From Sanderia malayensis (taxonomy: Eukaryota > Cnidaria > Scyphozoa > Semaeostomeae > Pelagiidae), in contig RQOL01000826.1 of assembly GCA_013076295.1 (NCBI GenBank), forward strand, positions 51,400 to 115,399: 64,000 nucleotides of DNA. Reading direction: 5' to 3'. Positions 53,651-64,000 of this stretch are shown here, in pieces (the stretch's first letter is position 1; the number at the start of each line of letters is the position of its first letter). The notes under the pieces were generated by a model, which was not told the DNA's origin, made no database searches, and saw only the letters and a program-made list of their open reading frames with translations. The translations under genes and the position numbers were made by a program.

Positions 53651-54597
53651 CAGGGCCGGTTCCATGGGCACACCCCCCAAGAATTGAGTTTTAGCGATTT
53701 ACTCGGGAAATTTCGATTTTTGGTCGGTAAAATTATGTTACGAAAGTTTATATACAGAGTTAGACTTCAAAAAAAGACACATATATCCCTGTTGTGACTC
53801 GGAGTTTCACGCACGATTTGCCGGTGAGGGAGCGAAGCCCGGAAAAACTCCGACAATATTCCGACAAAATTTGGTGATGTGGACAAATTTTTGACAAACC
53901 CTTTTGAAGTTTGTTTGTTGCCCCCATTTATACGTCGAATCAAAGAAAAGGATCATTGCTTCTTCGTGCTCTGTTAGGCATTTCAAAAACACCGATATGG
54001 TGAAATGAGAGCAAAACCCAAAAGTTGTAATAAAGCTGACAAATCAGCACGGGTATAAAAGCTAAGAAATTGTTCATAGAGAATATTGAACAACAGCGGA
54101 CTACATCTCTTTAACTGCTTTTGTTTTCATTGATTATGTTGCAAAACAACATTACATTACATACACTCTTTTTTTATAAGAATACTTAACTTTTTGCTGA
54201 GCCTCAATATTCTTAATTGTTTCTATTTTGAGCCTCGGAAATCGGAATATTTTTAAATTATTCTTAGCGCGGCAGAAAATAAAATCTGTGCTACAGAAAA
54301 TTATTTCCTGTAGCACAGATTTTACCGACACTTTCATCGAAATTTGGATGAGTGTATTTAAAACCATTTCCCTGTGAAAAGCACACCAATTCAAAAATAA
54401 AAAACGCCTGCTAAGATTAATAGTTTCACATTCACAAGATCGTGAGCCTGGCAATATTCTTAAAATAATCTTTCAAAGGTTCGAAATTTGAAAAAGATGT
54501 TTTTGACGAAATTTTTTACGTGGTAAATTTTCCGACAAGCAGCTGGAAACGCTTGGTGGGGGAGCAGCTGCCCCATGCCCCCCTTAGCTACGCCACT
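53651..54597. mobile_element. hAT/Chapaev-like non-autonomous element
   Basis: The left end reads CAGGGCCGGTTCCATGGGCA; the reverse complement of the right end reads AGTGGCGTAGCTAAGGGGGG. CAGTGGCG-type tips with C/G-rich subterminal runs are typical of hAT and Chapaev/CACTA-like families. The interior has no ORF of interest. TSD not resolved. Confidence 0.45.
54281..54323. repeat. Perfect hairpin, 15-bp arms
   Basis: AAAATCTGTGCTACA and TGTAGCACAGATTTT around a 13-base loop, inside the 53651-54597 element. Confidence 0.75.
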
Positions 54598-54656
54598 ACT
54601 TGTAAAGATCGTCAATGGAGTTCTTTTCTATTGACTATGACTGTAGATATAAACTA

Positions 54657-57600
54657 ATAGTCTAGGAGCTATTGACGGGTGTTTTAGACCCATCTCATAC
54701 AAAAGGTTTTGGCTTGTTTTCATGTTACCTTGGATGGGTTGATTGAAAAGTGAGTGGTCAGACCGGTCATCCCTGGTGGGTGTGGCACCCATGACGTCAT
54801 CAAATGACGTGCTGGGGGCTCTGGATTGTCTCATTTCATACAGGGTTGAAACTATTACCATGTCCAAACTATTGATTTAGACATTATTAAAACGTAAAAT
54901 CTAACCAAAATTTCAGGGACGAAGGCGTGGTCAGAGCTGTTTAAAGGTCAAACCCTGGGGGGTCTCAATTGTCCCATTACATACATGGATGAAATTCAAA
55001 CACCAACAAATACTAACATATGGGATCACAAATACATCAAATCTAACCAAATTATATCGACCGAGGGTGTAGTCAGACGTCATCAAAGATGCGCCCTTTC
55101 ATATATAAAAAACTCAGAAGATTTGCTACTTGCCCCAGATTAATATGTCACCGACATCACATGCTGTTGTTGCTGAGACACTGAAAAGGTTCATGCAAAT
55201 TGCCACAGAATGTGGTAAACAAGGAATTGTTGTCACATACGATTTGGCAATAGCAAAGATTGCAATGCAGATTCAAGATGAAGAAATGCCTCTATACGAT
55301 AAAGTATTCATTGCCCTCGGACCATTCCACATCGAAATGGCTTTGTTTAATGCTTTCGGGAAATACATTTCAGAATCTGGAGGGCCGCATCTGCTTAATG
55401 AATGTCTTGTTTTGGCTAAAGGCTCAACTAAGTCATTTCAAACTGGTAAGAACTACAAGCGATTTAGGCGTATGCATGAATTGTTGTCTCTGGCAATGGA
55501 AAGGTTACACTTTCAAGCTTTTGTTGACAACGAAGAGAACCGTGAGGAAATTTTGTCGATAATCGAAAGAGAGATACAAGAAATTAAAACGAATGGTGAT
55601 ATTAGAATACATTCGTTTTCACAAGAAATTGAAGATATCTTTCAGAATTATTTGCAATTTACAACGAATACCTCAAATGGCCAGCTGGGCAAGACAGCTC
55701 AGTATTGGATGCAATACATCAGAATGATTCATGATTATCACACCTTCAGCGGAAAGAGAAGGTGTGATTTAGAGCTTTTCATTGCATGCCTCGCAAAGCT
55801 TTCCAATTATTTCTTTGCTTTTAACCAACCAAACTATGCTCGGTGGACAGTCAAGTACCACGATAATCTGCTCAAACTCCCTGAATCTCACCCTGAGGTG
55901 TATGAAGAATTCCAAAAAAAGTGGTTTGCTGTTAAACGGACAACGAAAAGCTTCTCCCGGACACCAATTGATCTGACATTGGAGCAGACAATCAATGCAG
56001 ATGCAGCAAGTCAGAGAACAGGAATATCTGCACTGACAAACTCGATATCTGCCAGGCAGAGATGGGCTGAATCACATTTTTTGAGAACGACAATAATCAG
56101 CGCTGTTTTTGAAGACCTTGGCCTGACTAAAAAAGAAGATGTCAGTAATGATCTCAAGCATCACAATGTCAAAAAGAGTCATGAAAATATAACTCTGGTA
56201 ACCACAGCAATAAAAGAGACCATGAACCCTTTCAACTTGAAAAGCAATCCTGAACTTTTGTTCAACATTGGTACAGGCAAAGCAGCGAGTCAATCTACTT
56301 CAGAATATTTGTCAAATGTTTCTGCGATTGGAGAAAGAGAGCGAAAGAAATTCATAAATGAATGTGAAAAAGATCCAGCCAGGTTCGAAAATCCCATCAA
56401 AAGAGTAGCAGTTAGCACATTCGCAACTGAAGCTGGGAAGCAAAGAGTGAAAGGCAAAGATGGGAAGCTTGTTGCTGCTTGTTTGATGCGAGATCTGTTT
56501 GGCAGCATTCTTCACTTATCTCTTGAGCAAAACATTGACATGGCAGAAGTGATGAAGTATCCCCTCACACCAGTACCATTGTCTTTAAGTAATGTTGATG
56601 GGACTATGCTGAAAACACCAAAGTCCAAGCTAATGAGTCAGCTCGAAAAGAGGGTGTCAACGTCTCCTCCTCCTAAAGTTGAAGCATACGTAATTAATGC
56701 AGCTTTCTTCTTCCACCACTTTTGTAACTTACCAGAAACTTTTGGGGGTGTTGCGAAATTTTTTCTCAAAAAGATTCTCGAGTGTGACGGAAAACTTATT
56801 CACTTTGTGTCAGACAAGTGGATTTCACCTTCAATCAAAGACTGCGAAAGGGATGCAAGAGATACATCTACTGCATCTTATAATATTACTGGACCAATGC
56901 AAAAGAGGCCTGGAAACTGGTTTTCAGCAATGCGCAATTCTACCTTCAAAACATCGCTCCTTTCGTTTCCAATTGATGCGTGGGCAAGTAAGGAGAATGC
57001 ATCCTTGTTTAAAGGTAAAATCTTGTTCGCCAACAATGAAGATAAATGCTTCAAATTTTCAGCAGTATTTGACAATGTTATTCGATGCGAAGCAGAAGAT
57101 TTATTTTGCACACATGAAGAAGCTGACAGCCGTATCTTCTTCCATTTGAATTCCCTACCCACCCCATGCAACGCTGTGATTCGAACCTCTGACACAGACT
57201 GCTTAATCATCGGGCTCGGATGCCGGTCATTTATTCAAAGTGATATTAAGATCTGGCTTGAAGTTGGACTCCAAAGTAAAAACTCACAAAGGTATATCAA
57301 TATTGATCAGATTTATCAACGTTTGGGAGCACCAGTTTGCATGGCTCTTCCAGCGTATCACGCATTTACTGGATGTGATCTGGATGGATGTGAAAAAGAT
57401 GTCGCATCGCAGATTGCCTTCGGAAGCTTACACGATGCGGAAGTGGGAGACTTAGAGAATCTGTTTCTACAACTCGACACCTTCACTTGCAACATGTATG
57501 GCAAAGGAAGACTGCATAACATCGATGAGGCAAGAACAGACATCTTCATGGAGAGATATAAAGTCAAACGAGATGACGACCCCATTTCATGCGTGAAAAA

Positions 57601-58706
57601 ACTTGATGGTTCGATGTTGCCTCCCTGTTCCCGCGTGCTATGGCAGAAGTTTTTACGCACATACTACGCTGCGAAGCAGTGGATGTCCTCAACGGAAGCT
57701 ACACCGCCAGATGTGCAACCTACAGATTTCGGTTGGAAATTAGATAATGGATGCTACAGACTTGTGTGGTTTGATGGTGAGACTGCACCTAGATCGCTAG
57801 AAATTGTCTACGATAAAGATGATAATCTGGCTGACAATTTCCATGACGAAGATGGTAAGCTAAACAGATTCCTACATACATTTTCTTAATTGCTTGGAAG
57901 TAAAATAAGCTTCAGGATTAGGGACCCGTAAGATCGTCGCATTAGATTTCCCACAAAAAGAAATATAAGTATGATAATACTAATGGTATTATTTTTTTAC
58001 ACAGTTGTATCAGAAGATGAAGATCAAATTGCCGAAAGTGAAAGTACAGACAGTAGCGATTCTGGAGATGAATCAGACTGACCACAAATATCTTTTTCGC
58101 TGTTTCACGTTGTGTTTATTTCATACATCTGGGACTATTATATAAGATAAGTTGATTTTTGTCATTCTTACAACACTTTTTCTCCTTGAGTTAGCTTACT
58201 ACTTGAATTATGCTATTCTTATTGAAGTCACACAAAACGGATATTTTTGCGCATATTATATATGAAGGGCGCATCTTTGATGACGTCTGACTACACCCTA
58301 GGTCGATATAATTTGGTTAGATTTGATGTATTTGTGATCCCATATGTTGGTATTTGTTGGTGTTTGAATTTCATCCATGGATGTAATGGGACAATTGAGA
58401 CCCCCAGGGTGTGACCTTTAAACAGCTCTGACCACGCCCTCGTCCCTGAAATTTTGGTTAGATTTTACGCTTTAATAATGTCTAAACCAATAGTTTGGAC
58501 ATGGTAATAGTTTCAACCCTGTATGAAATGAGACAATCCAGAGCCCCCAGCACGTCATTTGATGACGTCATGGGTGCCACACCCACCAGGGATGACCGGT
58601 CTGACCACTCATTTTTCAATCAGCCCATCCAAGGTAACATGAAAACAAGCCAAAACCTTTTGTATGAGATGGGTCTAAAACACCCGTCAATAGCTCCTGG
58701 ACTATA
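54657..58706 (+). mobile_element. 4.05-kb DNA transposon-like element with ~450-bp TIRs
   Basis: Left arm 54657-55108 and right arm 58257-58706 are inverted copies of about 450 bp with few differences; tips read ATAGTCTAGGAGCTATTGAC and, in reverse complement, ATAGTCCAGGAGCTATTGAC. The arms bracket one spliced gene (55145-58081). No confident target duplication was seen. The low arm divergence and an intact long ORF imply recent activity. Confidence 0.85.
55145..58081 (+). CDS. Transposon-encoded PIN/FEN-like nuclease-family protein, two exons, 928 aa
   Basis: Exons 55145-57854 and 58005-58081 join in phase. The second exon adds an acidic SEDEDQ...SDSGDESD tail and TGA. Residues ~650-760 carry THEEADSRIFFHL, TSDTDCLIIGLG and PAYHAFTGCDLDG. 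The spaced acidic residues recall PIN/FEN1/XPG-like nuclease folds, which is an inference. The same HEEAD...DTD...TGCD signature marks large uncharacterised repeat-protein families of fish, cnidarians and other aquatic animals. The usual N-terminal ~500 residues with an HVT.DN motif are absent because the left TIR ends just before the start. The frame is open upstream to 55130 without an ATG, so 55145 is the first possible start. Confidence 0.75.
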
Positions 58707-59545
58707 ACATCAGAACAGGGTTTACAAGACCCATAGGCCACAAATCCATATATTTTTGTGATATATCAAGCAGTTTCCGCACTCCATATTTTACAGACAC
58801 ACTCCATTCCAATCCACTCTATTTGACCACTACATTCCTTGCAAAAAGGCTTTAGAAACGAAGGAAAAGATCAAGTTGATAACAGAAAAAGGAAAATCAA
58901 GAATTTGAAGATACATATAAGCGAGCTAACACGACGAGCAAAACAAGGTTAAAGAAAAATTGAACAAGAAAAATGCTTCTGGATGCGCGAAAATCCGTTT
59001 TAGTTAAATAACACTTTACTCTACGCTATACTAAATTCATTCTAGAATATTATATTTCAAATGAGAGGATTCACGCGACAGAATGAAATTTGTTGCAAAA
59101 CATCATGGCACCTTTGTAACAACGGTAGTCCATCCTTTTTGATTTCAAGACATCCGATCTGACGTATTATCTGTGGATGAAAAAGTATGAAGGTGCAATA
59201 AAAATAAATGTGAGAGATTCAAGAAGAGTACCAGACCGGCATGCCATTGAACGCCAAAAAACATTTGATGAAATGACCATTTGAGTTTTCTTCATTACGT
59301 AGAAATATCCAGAAAAGCATCCCCACTCACGTTGAAGCCATAAACGTACCTTAACACGTTGCAGCAGGTTGGCCATGTCCAATAATATAAACTCTTGAAA
59401 TGCGTCAGGCTCAAGTAAGCAATCCTAATAAAATTACAACAAAAATATAAACAATAACATTAGATCCGATAAAAGGGCGAAAGAAAGAATTTAAGTAATA
59501 GCAAATCGAATATAGCAGCACAATAGTAATGAGATAAGCACGAAC
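58707..59545. other. Flank between TIR element and FAAP100-like gene
   Basis: Should contain the last exon(s) and 3' UTR of the FAAP100-like gene on the minus strand. A candidate 44-nt exon at 59350-59393 has splice-like edges, but its frame does not fit well. Otherwise AT-rich sequence with nothing recognised. Confidence 0.4.
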
Positions 59546-61985
59546 CTTCATTTTTCCACAGAGTGCTTCGTGAACTTGACATGTTACTGACATAGGTGTC
59601 AACTTAATAAGCAATTTATCTTTACCAATAACATAGGGCCCCACCACATCACTGTCCCAGAGATGCGCAATAACCTTTCTGGAGTAACTATCGTCTCTAA
59701 CATGATGTAAAAACTGTCTTGAATAAAGATGACAAAATCCAGATGCTCCTTTATTAATTTGTTCATTATGTCGTAGGCCCTCATCTGCATCGAAGGGAAG
59801 TATGAACATCCAGTCATTGGAAGAACTTTCCGGTAATGAGCAGGTCTTGCTGGAAATTGTGTTAAATCCCTCGTTGAGAGAAGAAAAATCTGTTTGTGAA
59901 GTCTCTTTGTACGAACAATTGAAATCCAAAATCGTAACATTAAATTTCTTTGAAGGCAATAGCAAACATGGTTCACAGCATATTGGTGATGCCCTGAGTG
60001 ATGGCTTCATTATAATAAGCTTGAGCTCTAAACTAAAAGGTAACATCTTTCGTAAGTCAACGTCACTGAAACTGATGCTGTACAAGTTTGTGCTCTTAGC
60101 AGCTAACATGCCTATTTTGATGGTTGCTGAAAAACTTTTGTCCATGGAGGAGTAAGCTTTATTCCTGGTGATAATACAATGGACACCCCAATCTGGCGTG
60201 AGAGAATGGCACAAACCATTTTTGATGCTGAAACTGATTCGAAGATGCTCATCAAGAAAAGTAGAAATATCCTCAATGCCTAAATTAACAGGCAAATCAA
60301 TCGGAGAAGAGGGAAAAAGTCGCTTAATATTCCCGTTACGAATTTCTGAAAGCAAGGTTGAAATCATTTCCAGCTTTGATAAAACATTGGATTGATAGTT
60401 CAAATGGCATTCTAAGAGCGATAAAGTTTCTCCTGCATTCCGCAAATCATTTAGTAACGACTTGATTTCTATTCCATATGAACAAGATGAATAGGCCTGA
60501 CATCCAACTGTAGATAAATTCTTTTGAAGTTTGATTTCATACATGCTGCCTTCTGAGTTGACGCCAAGGATACTAAAGTTTAACTCGACTTTTTTCAAAG
60601 CAGACATGTTACCAGGATTCACAATGATATTCACAAGTGACAAGGAGGATATAGAAGTGACGTAGCTCAGAGTTGTAGTAACAGACATACTGGATTCAGC
60701 TTCAATGTCTATCAGCAACATCCATTTATACACAAAAATCGTATGTCCATTCGAACAAATAAAATATGATCCATTTAGAGCACTGCGTAAAACTGGACTT
60801 GAAACTTGATTCCAGCTAAGAAGCGACTTCAATTTGAAACTATTGGACCCAAGAAATGTCAAAATTTTACCTAACCTTCCAATGACGATGAACATGGAGC
60901 TGTTCAAAAATTGTGCCTGCAGTTCTGCTTTTGCAAACACTGTGCCATCACCAGAATACACAAAGCTTTCAATTTCAAAATCTCTCATATTTAGCACATG
61001 AAAGCAGTGTATTGGTTCCTTGAGATCACACAAAATAGGACATGTTGATAAATCTGACTGATATTCAGCTGTATCAAAGTTATCATAATGTTTAATGTTT
61101 GAAGCAAATGACCAATGTCTCTTTACAGGAAGTGTTTTTACAATTCCACTTGGAAGACCAAGCAGAATCATGGCACAATCTTCAACAGCTTTATCAAGAC
61201 CAAACAGTGACATAAAATATTTACCCTTCACACCAAGAAATGATGAATGATGGCTCCTGGAGCTATCTGTGATAACATCCATATAGACGTGATTCTCTGA
61301 TTCAAAGTTGCAATTCTGAATAGTGAAGACTTTGTGCATACTGTATGTACCAGGGTCATGAACACCTTGTTTAGCTTTCTTCAAAGACAATATATACAGT
61401 TCTATATCTTTTCCATTTTGAGATAAGACAAGAAGAGCTTCACCAAATAAAGCTATGTTTCTGACTCCTTTACAATTTAAACAAATTGTTTCAATATTTT
61501 CAGTAATATTGCTGTTGAGATATGCAAGATAAGCATTATCCTTCAGCAATCTCTCCTGGCTTAAAATATTTGTATCAAAAATTCCAAAAGCCATCTCACT
61601 GGGCTGGAAGATTTTTGAGCTGCAAAATCAAAAAGAAGTAATCACGAAAAGCTGAGAATATGCTACCCAAACCATAGATGTAATCTTTTGGCAGAAGCTG
61701 ATATATAAACATAAACATGGTCACACATTTGACTTTAAAACTTTGTTTAAAAAGCTTAAAATGGATGATGAGTATATTAATTAAAATATACAGAACAATT
61801 ACTTTAATTGTATATTGTACAATTACTTTAATTATATATTGTAATTGTTTCTGACCTGAAGATCACCTGGCTAAATAGGGAGAACAACATCATACTCACT
61901 TTAATGGCTGCCCTTTAACGTTATGTGCCCAAACCTGCCCATCAGCAGTCAGAAACAAAATAGTCTCTGTCTCTGGAGATTTACT
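59546..61985 (-). CDS. FAAP100: FAAP100-like Fanconi anaemia core-complex protein, two exons seen
   Basis: FAAP100 stabilises the FANCB-FANCL subcomplex of the nuclear Fanconi ubiquitin ligase. The large exon 59546-61619 encodes about 690 residues. An upstream exon (left edge 61900, right edge about 61985) has TETILFLTADGQVWAH, like the first propeller strand, and joins it in phase. Resemblance to human FAAP100 is collinear: LFGLDKAVEDCAMILLGLPSG, LKEPIHCFHVLN, FIVIGRLGKILTF, IEIKSLLNDLRNAGETLSLL and LRISFSIKNGLCHSLTPDWG. The exon ends in VHEALCGKMK at a GTTCGT donor; about 60 C-terminal residues are missing. The assignment is by overall pattern, not a strong motif, but order and spacing agree. 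The start codon is unresolved. Confidence 0.7.
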
Positions 61986-61997
61986 AATTTGCAATAT

Positions 61998-62369
61998 TTA
62001 AGAATTAAACTCAAATGTCCTTTTCATTTTGAGCCATGAAAATGGTGCCGTTAAACACAATTCTTCCCGTTCTTTACGTGCGGACCCATATTCAGAAAAT
62101 CTTGATTGTTCAATCATAACAGCAATATTATCATAGAATATAATATGCTTGTTCTCGTCTATTGGAGCCATGAAAACCAAAGATCCAGAGGAAAATTTTG
62201 GCAGCTCTATCAATTTTGTCCTTGCTAAAGATAGGCCGGCCATTTCTGCGTCAGTCAGTTTGCTTTTCCAAGCTCCGCTGCCGCTCTTCCATGGGTCAGG
62301 GTCATGGCTTGCATGCATCCTCTGCCTCTCCGCAAACTCTACCAAGCCTGCGTGTAGCCTTATGGGCAT
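61998..62369 (-). CDS. Hypothetical ORF (up to 123 aa) upstream of the FAAP100-like gene
   Basis: Reads from 62369 with WKSKLTDAEMAGLSLARTKL, then GSLVFMAPIDENKHIIFYDN and APFSWLKMKRTFEFNS. Composition looks protein-like but I do not recognise it. The stop lies just before the first visible FAAP100-like exon on the same strand, so it may be a 5' exon, a neighbouring gene or transposon debris. Its first ~15 codons overlap a transposon TIR-like hairpin. Confidence 0.35.
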   Translation of the reverse strand: MPIRLHAGLVEFAERQRMHASHDPDPWKSGSGAWKSKLTDAEMAGLSLARTKLIELPKFSSGSLVFMAPIDENKHIIFYDNIAVMIEQSRFSEYGSARKEREELCLTAPFSWLKMKRTFEFNS

Positions 62370-62388
62370 TAGGCTGCACGCAGGCTTG
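62343..62388. repeat. Abutting TIR tips of the 21883-23900 transposon family
   Basis: CAAGCCTGCGTGTAGCCT and AGGCTGCACGCAGGCTTG are inverted (one mismatch) around 10 bp. The arm word AGCCTGCGTGCAGCCT is the terminal sequence of the 2.0-kb element at 21883-23900. It lies just before the LINE start. Confidence 0.6.
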
Positions 62389-62405
62389 TTAGAGTAGTAA
62401 TCCCC

Positions 62406-63473
62406 ATGGCAGGCTCAAATAGTAATACTGAAAATACAAACTGCCCTAAATGTGCTAAAATAGTACTTGATATTCAAAAATCTATTTGCTGCGACTCCTG
62501 TGACTATTGGTTTCATTTTAAATGTTCTGGTCTGAATGATGCAGCATTTAGGTCATTTTCGAGTTCAAGTCAAATTTGGTTATGTTACAATTGCCTTAAG
62601 GATATTTTTCCATTTCAGTCGCTCACTGATAATAATTTCAAAAACACGATTACTACTCCGACGAGACAGAGCATTAAGTTACGTAGACAAGTAACTGCGT
62701 CGGGACGTTTTTGCCTGACATGCAATGTTTGCAGTAGGCTAGTCCGTGACCCAAAAATCTCAATACCCTGTTGTGATTGCAATTGCCTGATTCATCTAAA
62801 ATGTTCACGACTTCAATATTGGCAATTAGCGGATATTTCAAAAATTCTAAAAGTATGGTGTTGCTCAACTTGTTTGCATAAAAGACACTACGAGTTTCCG
62901 TTTCAAATTTTAACAGATGATGAATTTGTTGAGTTACATTCCAAAAATGACTCATCTTGCAGCAACGTGGGTTCTAAAACTCTTGATTATAACCTTCTAA
63001 AGAAACTAGAGTTTTCTAAAATGCAATTGAAAGAGTACGACCCCCTGTTTAACAAAGATATAGATAATCATGCTAAATTTCATTCCAATTTTGATTATTA
63101 CTCAACACGTAAATTCAATAAATTAGCTTCTAATCTCAAGAATCCAGTTTTTAGCTTACTAAATACCAATATTCAATCTCTGCTTGCGAATAGGGAAAAC
63201 CTTGAAATTTTATTACAAACCCTAGACTTTAACTTTGATATTATTGCCCTTTCTGAAACATGGCACACAAAGTCGAATGAGCATCTATTCGATGACATCA
63301 CATTACCAGGTTACAATAATTACAAAGGAATAAAAGGTAACAGCAAAAGTGGTGGATGTGGTTTTTTCGTGAATGCTAAACTTACGTTTACGGAGAGATC
63401 GGAACTTCAGTTTAATTACAAAGATGAGCTTTGTGAATTCGAAGTTTTCTGGATAGAGACTAAAAAACTTTGA
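62406..63473 (+). CDS. LINE ORF: two PHD-like zinc fingers plus endonuclease N-half (355 aa)
   Basis: Finger 1 (residues ~14-62): CPKCAK...CDSCDYWFHFKC...LCYNC. Finger 2 (~105-160): CNVCSR...CCDCNCLIHLKC...CCSTC. Residues ~255-350 begin an endonuclease/exonuclease/phosphatase domain: SLLNTNIQSL, DIIALSETW, GGCGFFVN. Such fingers before an APE domain occur in CR1-like LINEs. The ORF ends at 63473 where the frame changes by one base; the domain continues in the next ORF. Confidence 0.85.
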   Translation: MAGSNSNTENTNCPKCAKIVLDIQKSICCDSCDYWFHFKCSGLNDAAFRSFSSSSQIWLCYNCLKDIFPFQSLTDNNFKNTITTPTRQSIKLRRQVTASGRFCLTCNVCSRLVRDPKISIPCCDCNCLIHLKCSRLQYWQLADISKILKVWCCSTCLHKRHYEFPFQILTDDEFVELHSKNDSSCSNVGSKTLDYNLLKKLEFSKMQLKEYDPLFNKDIDNHAKFHSNFDYYSTRKFNKLASNLKNPVFSLLNTNIQSLLANRENLEILLQTLDFNFDIIALSETWHTKSNEHLFDDITLPGYNNYKGIKGNSKSGGCGFFVNAKLTFTERSELQFNYKDELCEFEVFWIETKKL

Positions 63474-63931
63474 TAGGCGTAGCCTATAATCACCCACGAA
63501 AAGATTCGACAAAATTCTTAGAATATCTTGATTTAACTCTTAAAAAAATTTCTAAAGAAAATAAAACAGTATTCGTAACCGGCGATTTTAATATAGACCT
63601 TCTTAAAATAGACTCCTTACCCATAGCGGAAAATTTTACAAATCTTATGTTTTCAAATTTCTATCAACCGCTGATTTTACAACCAACCAGGTGCACTGGG
63701 AGGGAAAGACCTTCTCTAATCGATAACATTTTTTATAATTCCCTGGAAAATAATGCTATAAGTGGTAATCTAATCGCATCTGTAACTGATCATATGCCTA
63801 ACTTTATTATGATTAACAAGAAAACTTACATAGAAAAGCGCAGTTGCTTAAAAAAGCGTTATTATAAGCATTTTAATATTGAAAATTATAAGAATGACGT
63901 TAGCTCTATAAACTTTGATCGTCGTTACTAA
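63470..63931 (+). CDS. LINE endonuclease C-half (frame-shifted continuation)
   Basis: Continues the APE-type endonuclease with VFVTGDFNIDLL (catalytic D/N), SLIDNIFYN and VTDHMPN (terminal DH). It overlaps the previous ORF by four bases in another frame, so the gene is broken or the base is an error. It stops at 63931 before the polymerase. Confidence 0.8.
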   Translation: MIGVAYNHPRKDSTKFLEYLDLTLKKISKENKTVFVTGDFNIDLLKIDSLPIAENFTNLMFSNFYQPLILQPTRCTGRERPSLIDNIFYNSLENNAISGNLIASVTDHMPNFIMINKKTYIEKRSCLKKRYYKHFNIENYKNDVSSINFDRRY

Positions 63932-63937
63932 AAAGCG

Positions 63938-64000
63938 GAACAACCCAAGAACAACCCAAGAACAGGCTGAACAACCCAAGAACAACCCAAGAACAAGCTG
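63938..64000 (+). repeat. 31-bp tandem repeat, continues past the window
   Basis: Two units of (GAACAACCCAA)x2 plus GAACAGGCT or GAACAAGCT. It interrupts the LINE after its endonuclease. Confidence 0.85.

Larger units (their letters stand above)
62406..63931 (+). mobile_element. LINE 5' part: PHD-like fingers and APE endonuclease
   Basis: Two overlapping open frames encode the start of one LINE protein. It stops after the endonuclease; no reverse transcriptase follows within the window. A 31-bp tandem repeat begins straight after. Confidence 0.85.

Noticed and set aside
53807..54454. Minus-strand ORFs of 61 and 100 codons
   Set aside because: Located in a TIR element remnant with a palindrome; composition gives no domain.
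54628..54867. ORF repeated at 54628-54867 (-) and 58495-58707 (+)
   Set aside because: Both are the same stretch of the inverted TIRs read in the same sense; no protein evidence.

Overview
The window is eukaryotic, AT-rich, intron-dense animal nuclear DNA with GT-AG introns (one GC-AG). The two halves of a SPAG17 ciliary gene, an importin alpha, a mitochondrial bL35 and a FAAP100-like gene point to a metazoan. The transposon load (KDZ, MULE/NOF-like, BEL/Pao, several LINEs) suggests a marine invertebrate, possibly a cnidarian; the species cannot be fixed from sequence alone. I see no tRNA, rRNA or CRISPR array.

Layout. 3-7443 (+): 16 in-phase exons for the C-terminal ~970 residues of SPAG17, with a LINE relic and a nested MITE in one intron. 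8696-14929 (+): a 15-exon KDZ-type transposase gene. 14987-15086: a 100-N scaffold gap. 15087-26302 (-): the N-terminal part of SPAG17, running into the gap. The two halves face the wrong way for one gene, but flipping the block left of the gap makes them collinear, so a mis-oriented contig is the simplest reading. 26873-34061 (+): a complete 22-exon importin alpha (529 aa), head-to-head with SPAG17 across a ~570-bp shared promoter with an RFX X-box-like site and two CCAAT boxes. 34992-35407 (-): mitochondrial ribosomal protein bL35.

35.8-58.7 kb is a transposon graveyard: a 2.5-kb foldback-like element with long repeated TIRs and an 8-bp target duplication; a decayed multidomain element gene joining MULE/NOF-like transposase, PHD finger, USP deubiquitinase and Ulp1/SENP protease segments; a young BEL/Pao LTR retrotransposon (identical 211-bp LTRs, 5-bp TSD, tRNA-Arg-type primer site); and a 4.05-kb element with ~450-bp TIRs around a 928-residue spliced ORF with a PIN/FEN-like nuclease signature. 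59.5-62 kb (-) carries a FAAP100-like gene. 62.4-64 kb (+) is the 5' end of a LINE with two PHD-like fingers and an APE-type endonuclease.

Of the host genes, only SPAG17 and importin alpha look co-regulated, through their shared promoter. Several one-base frame breaks at homopolymers (SPAG17 5' exons, KDZ exon 2, the USP/Ulp1 locus) suggest uncorrected long-read indels mixed with true decay.
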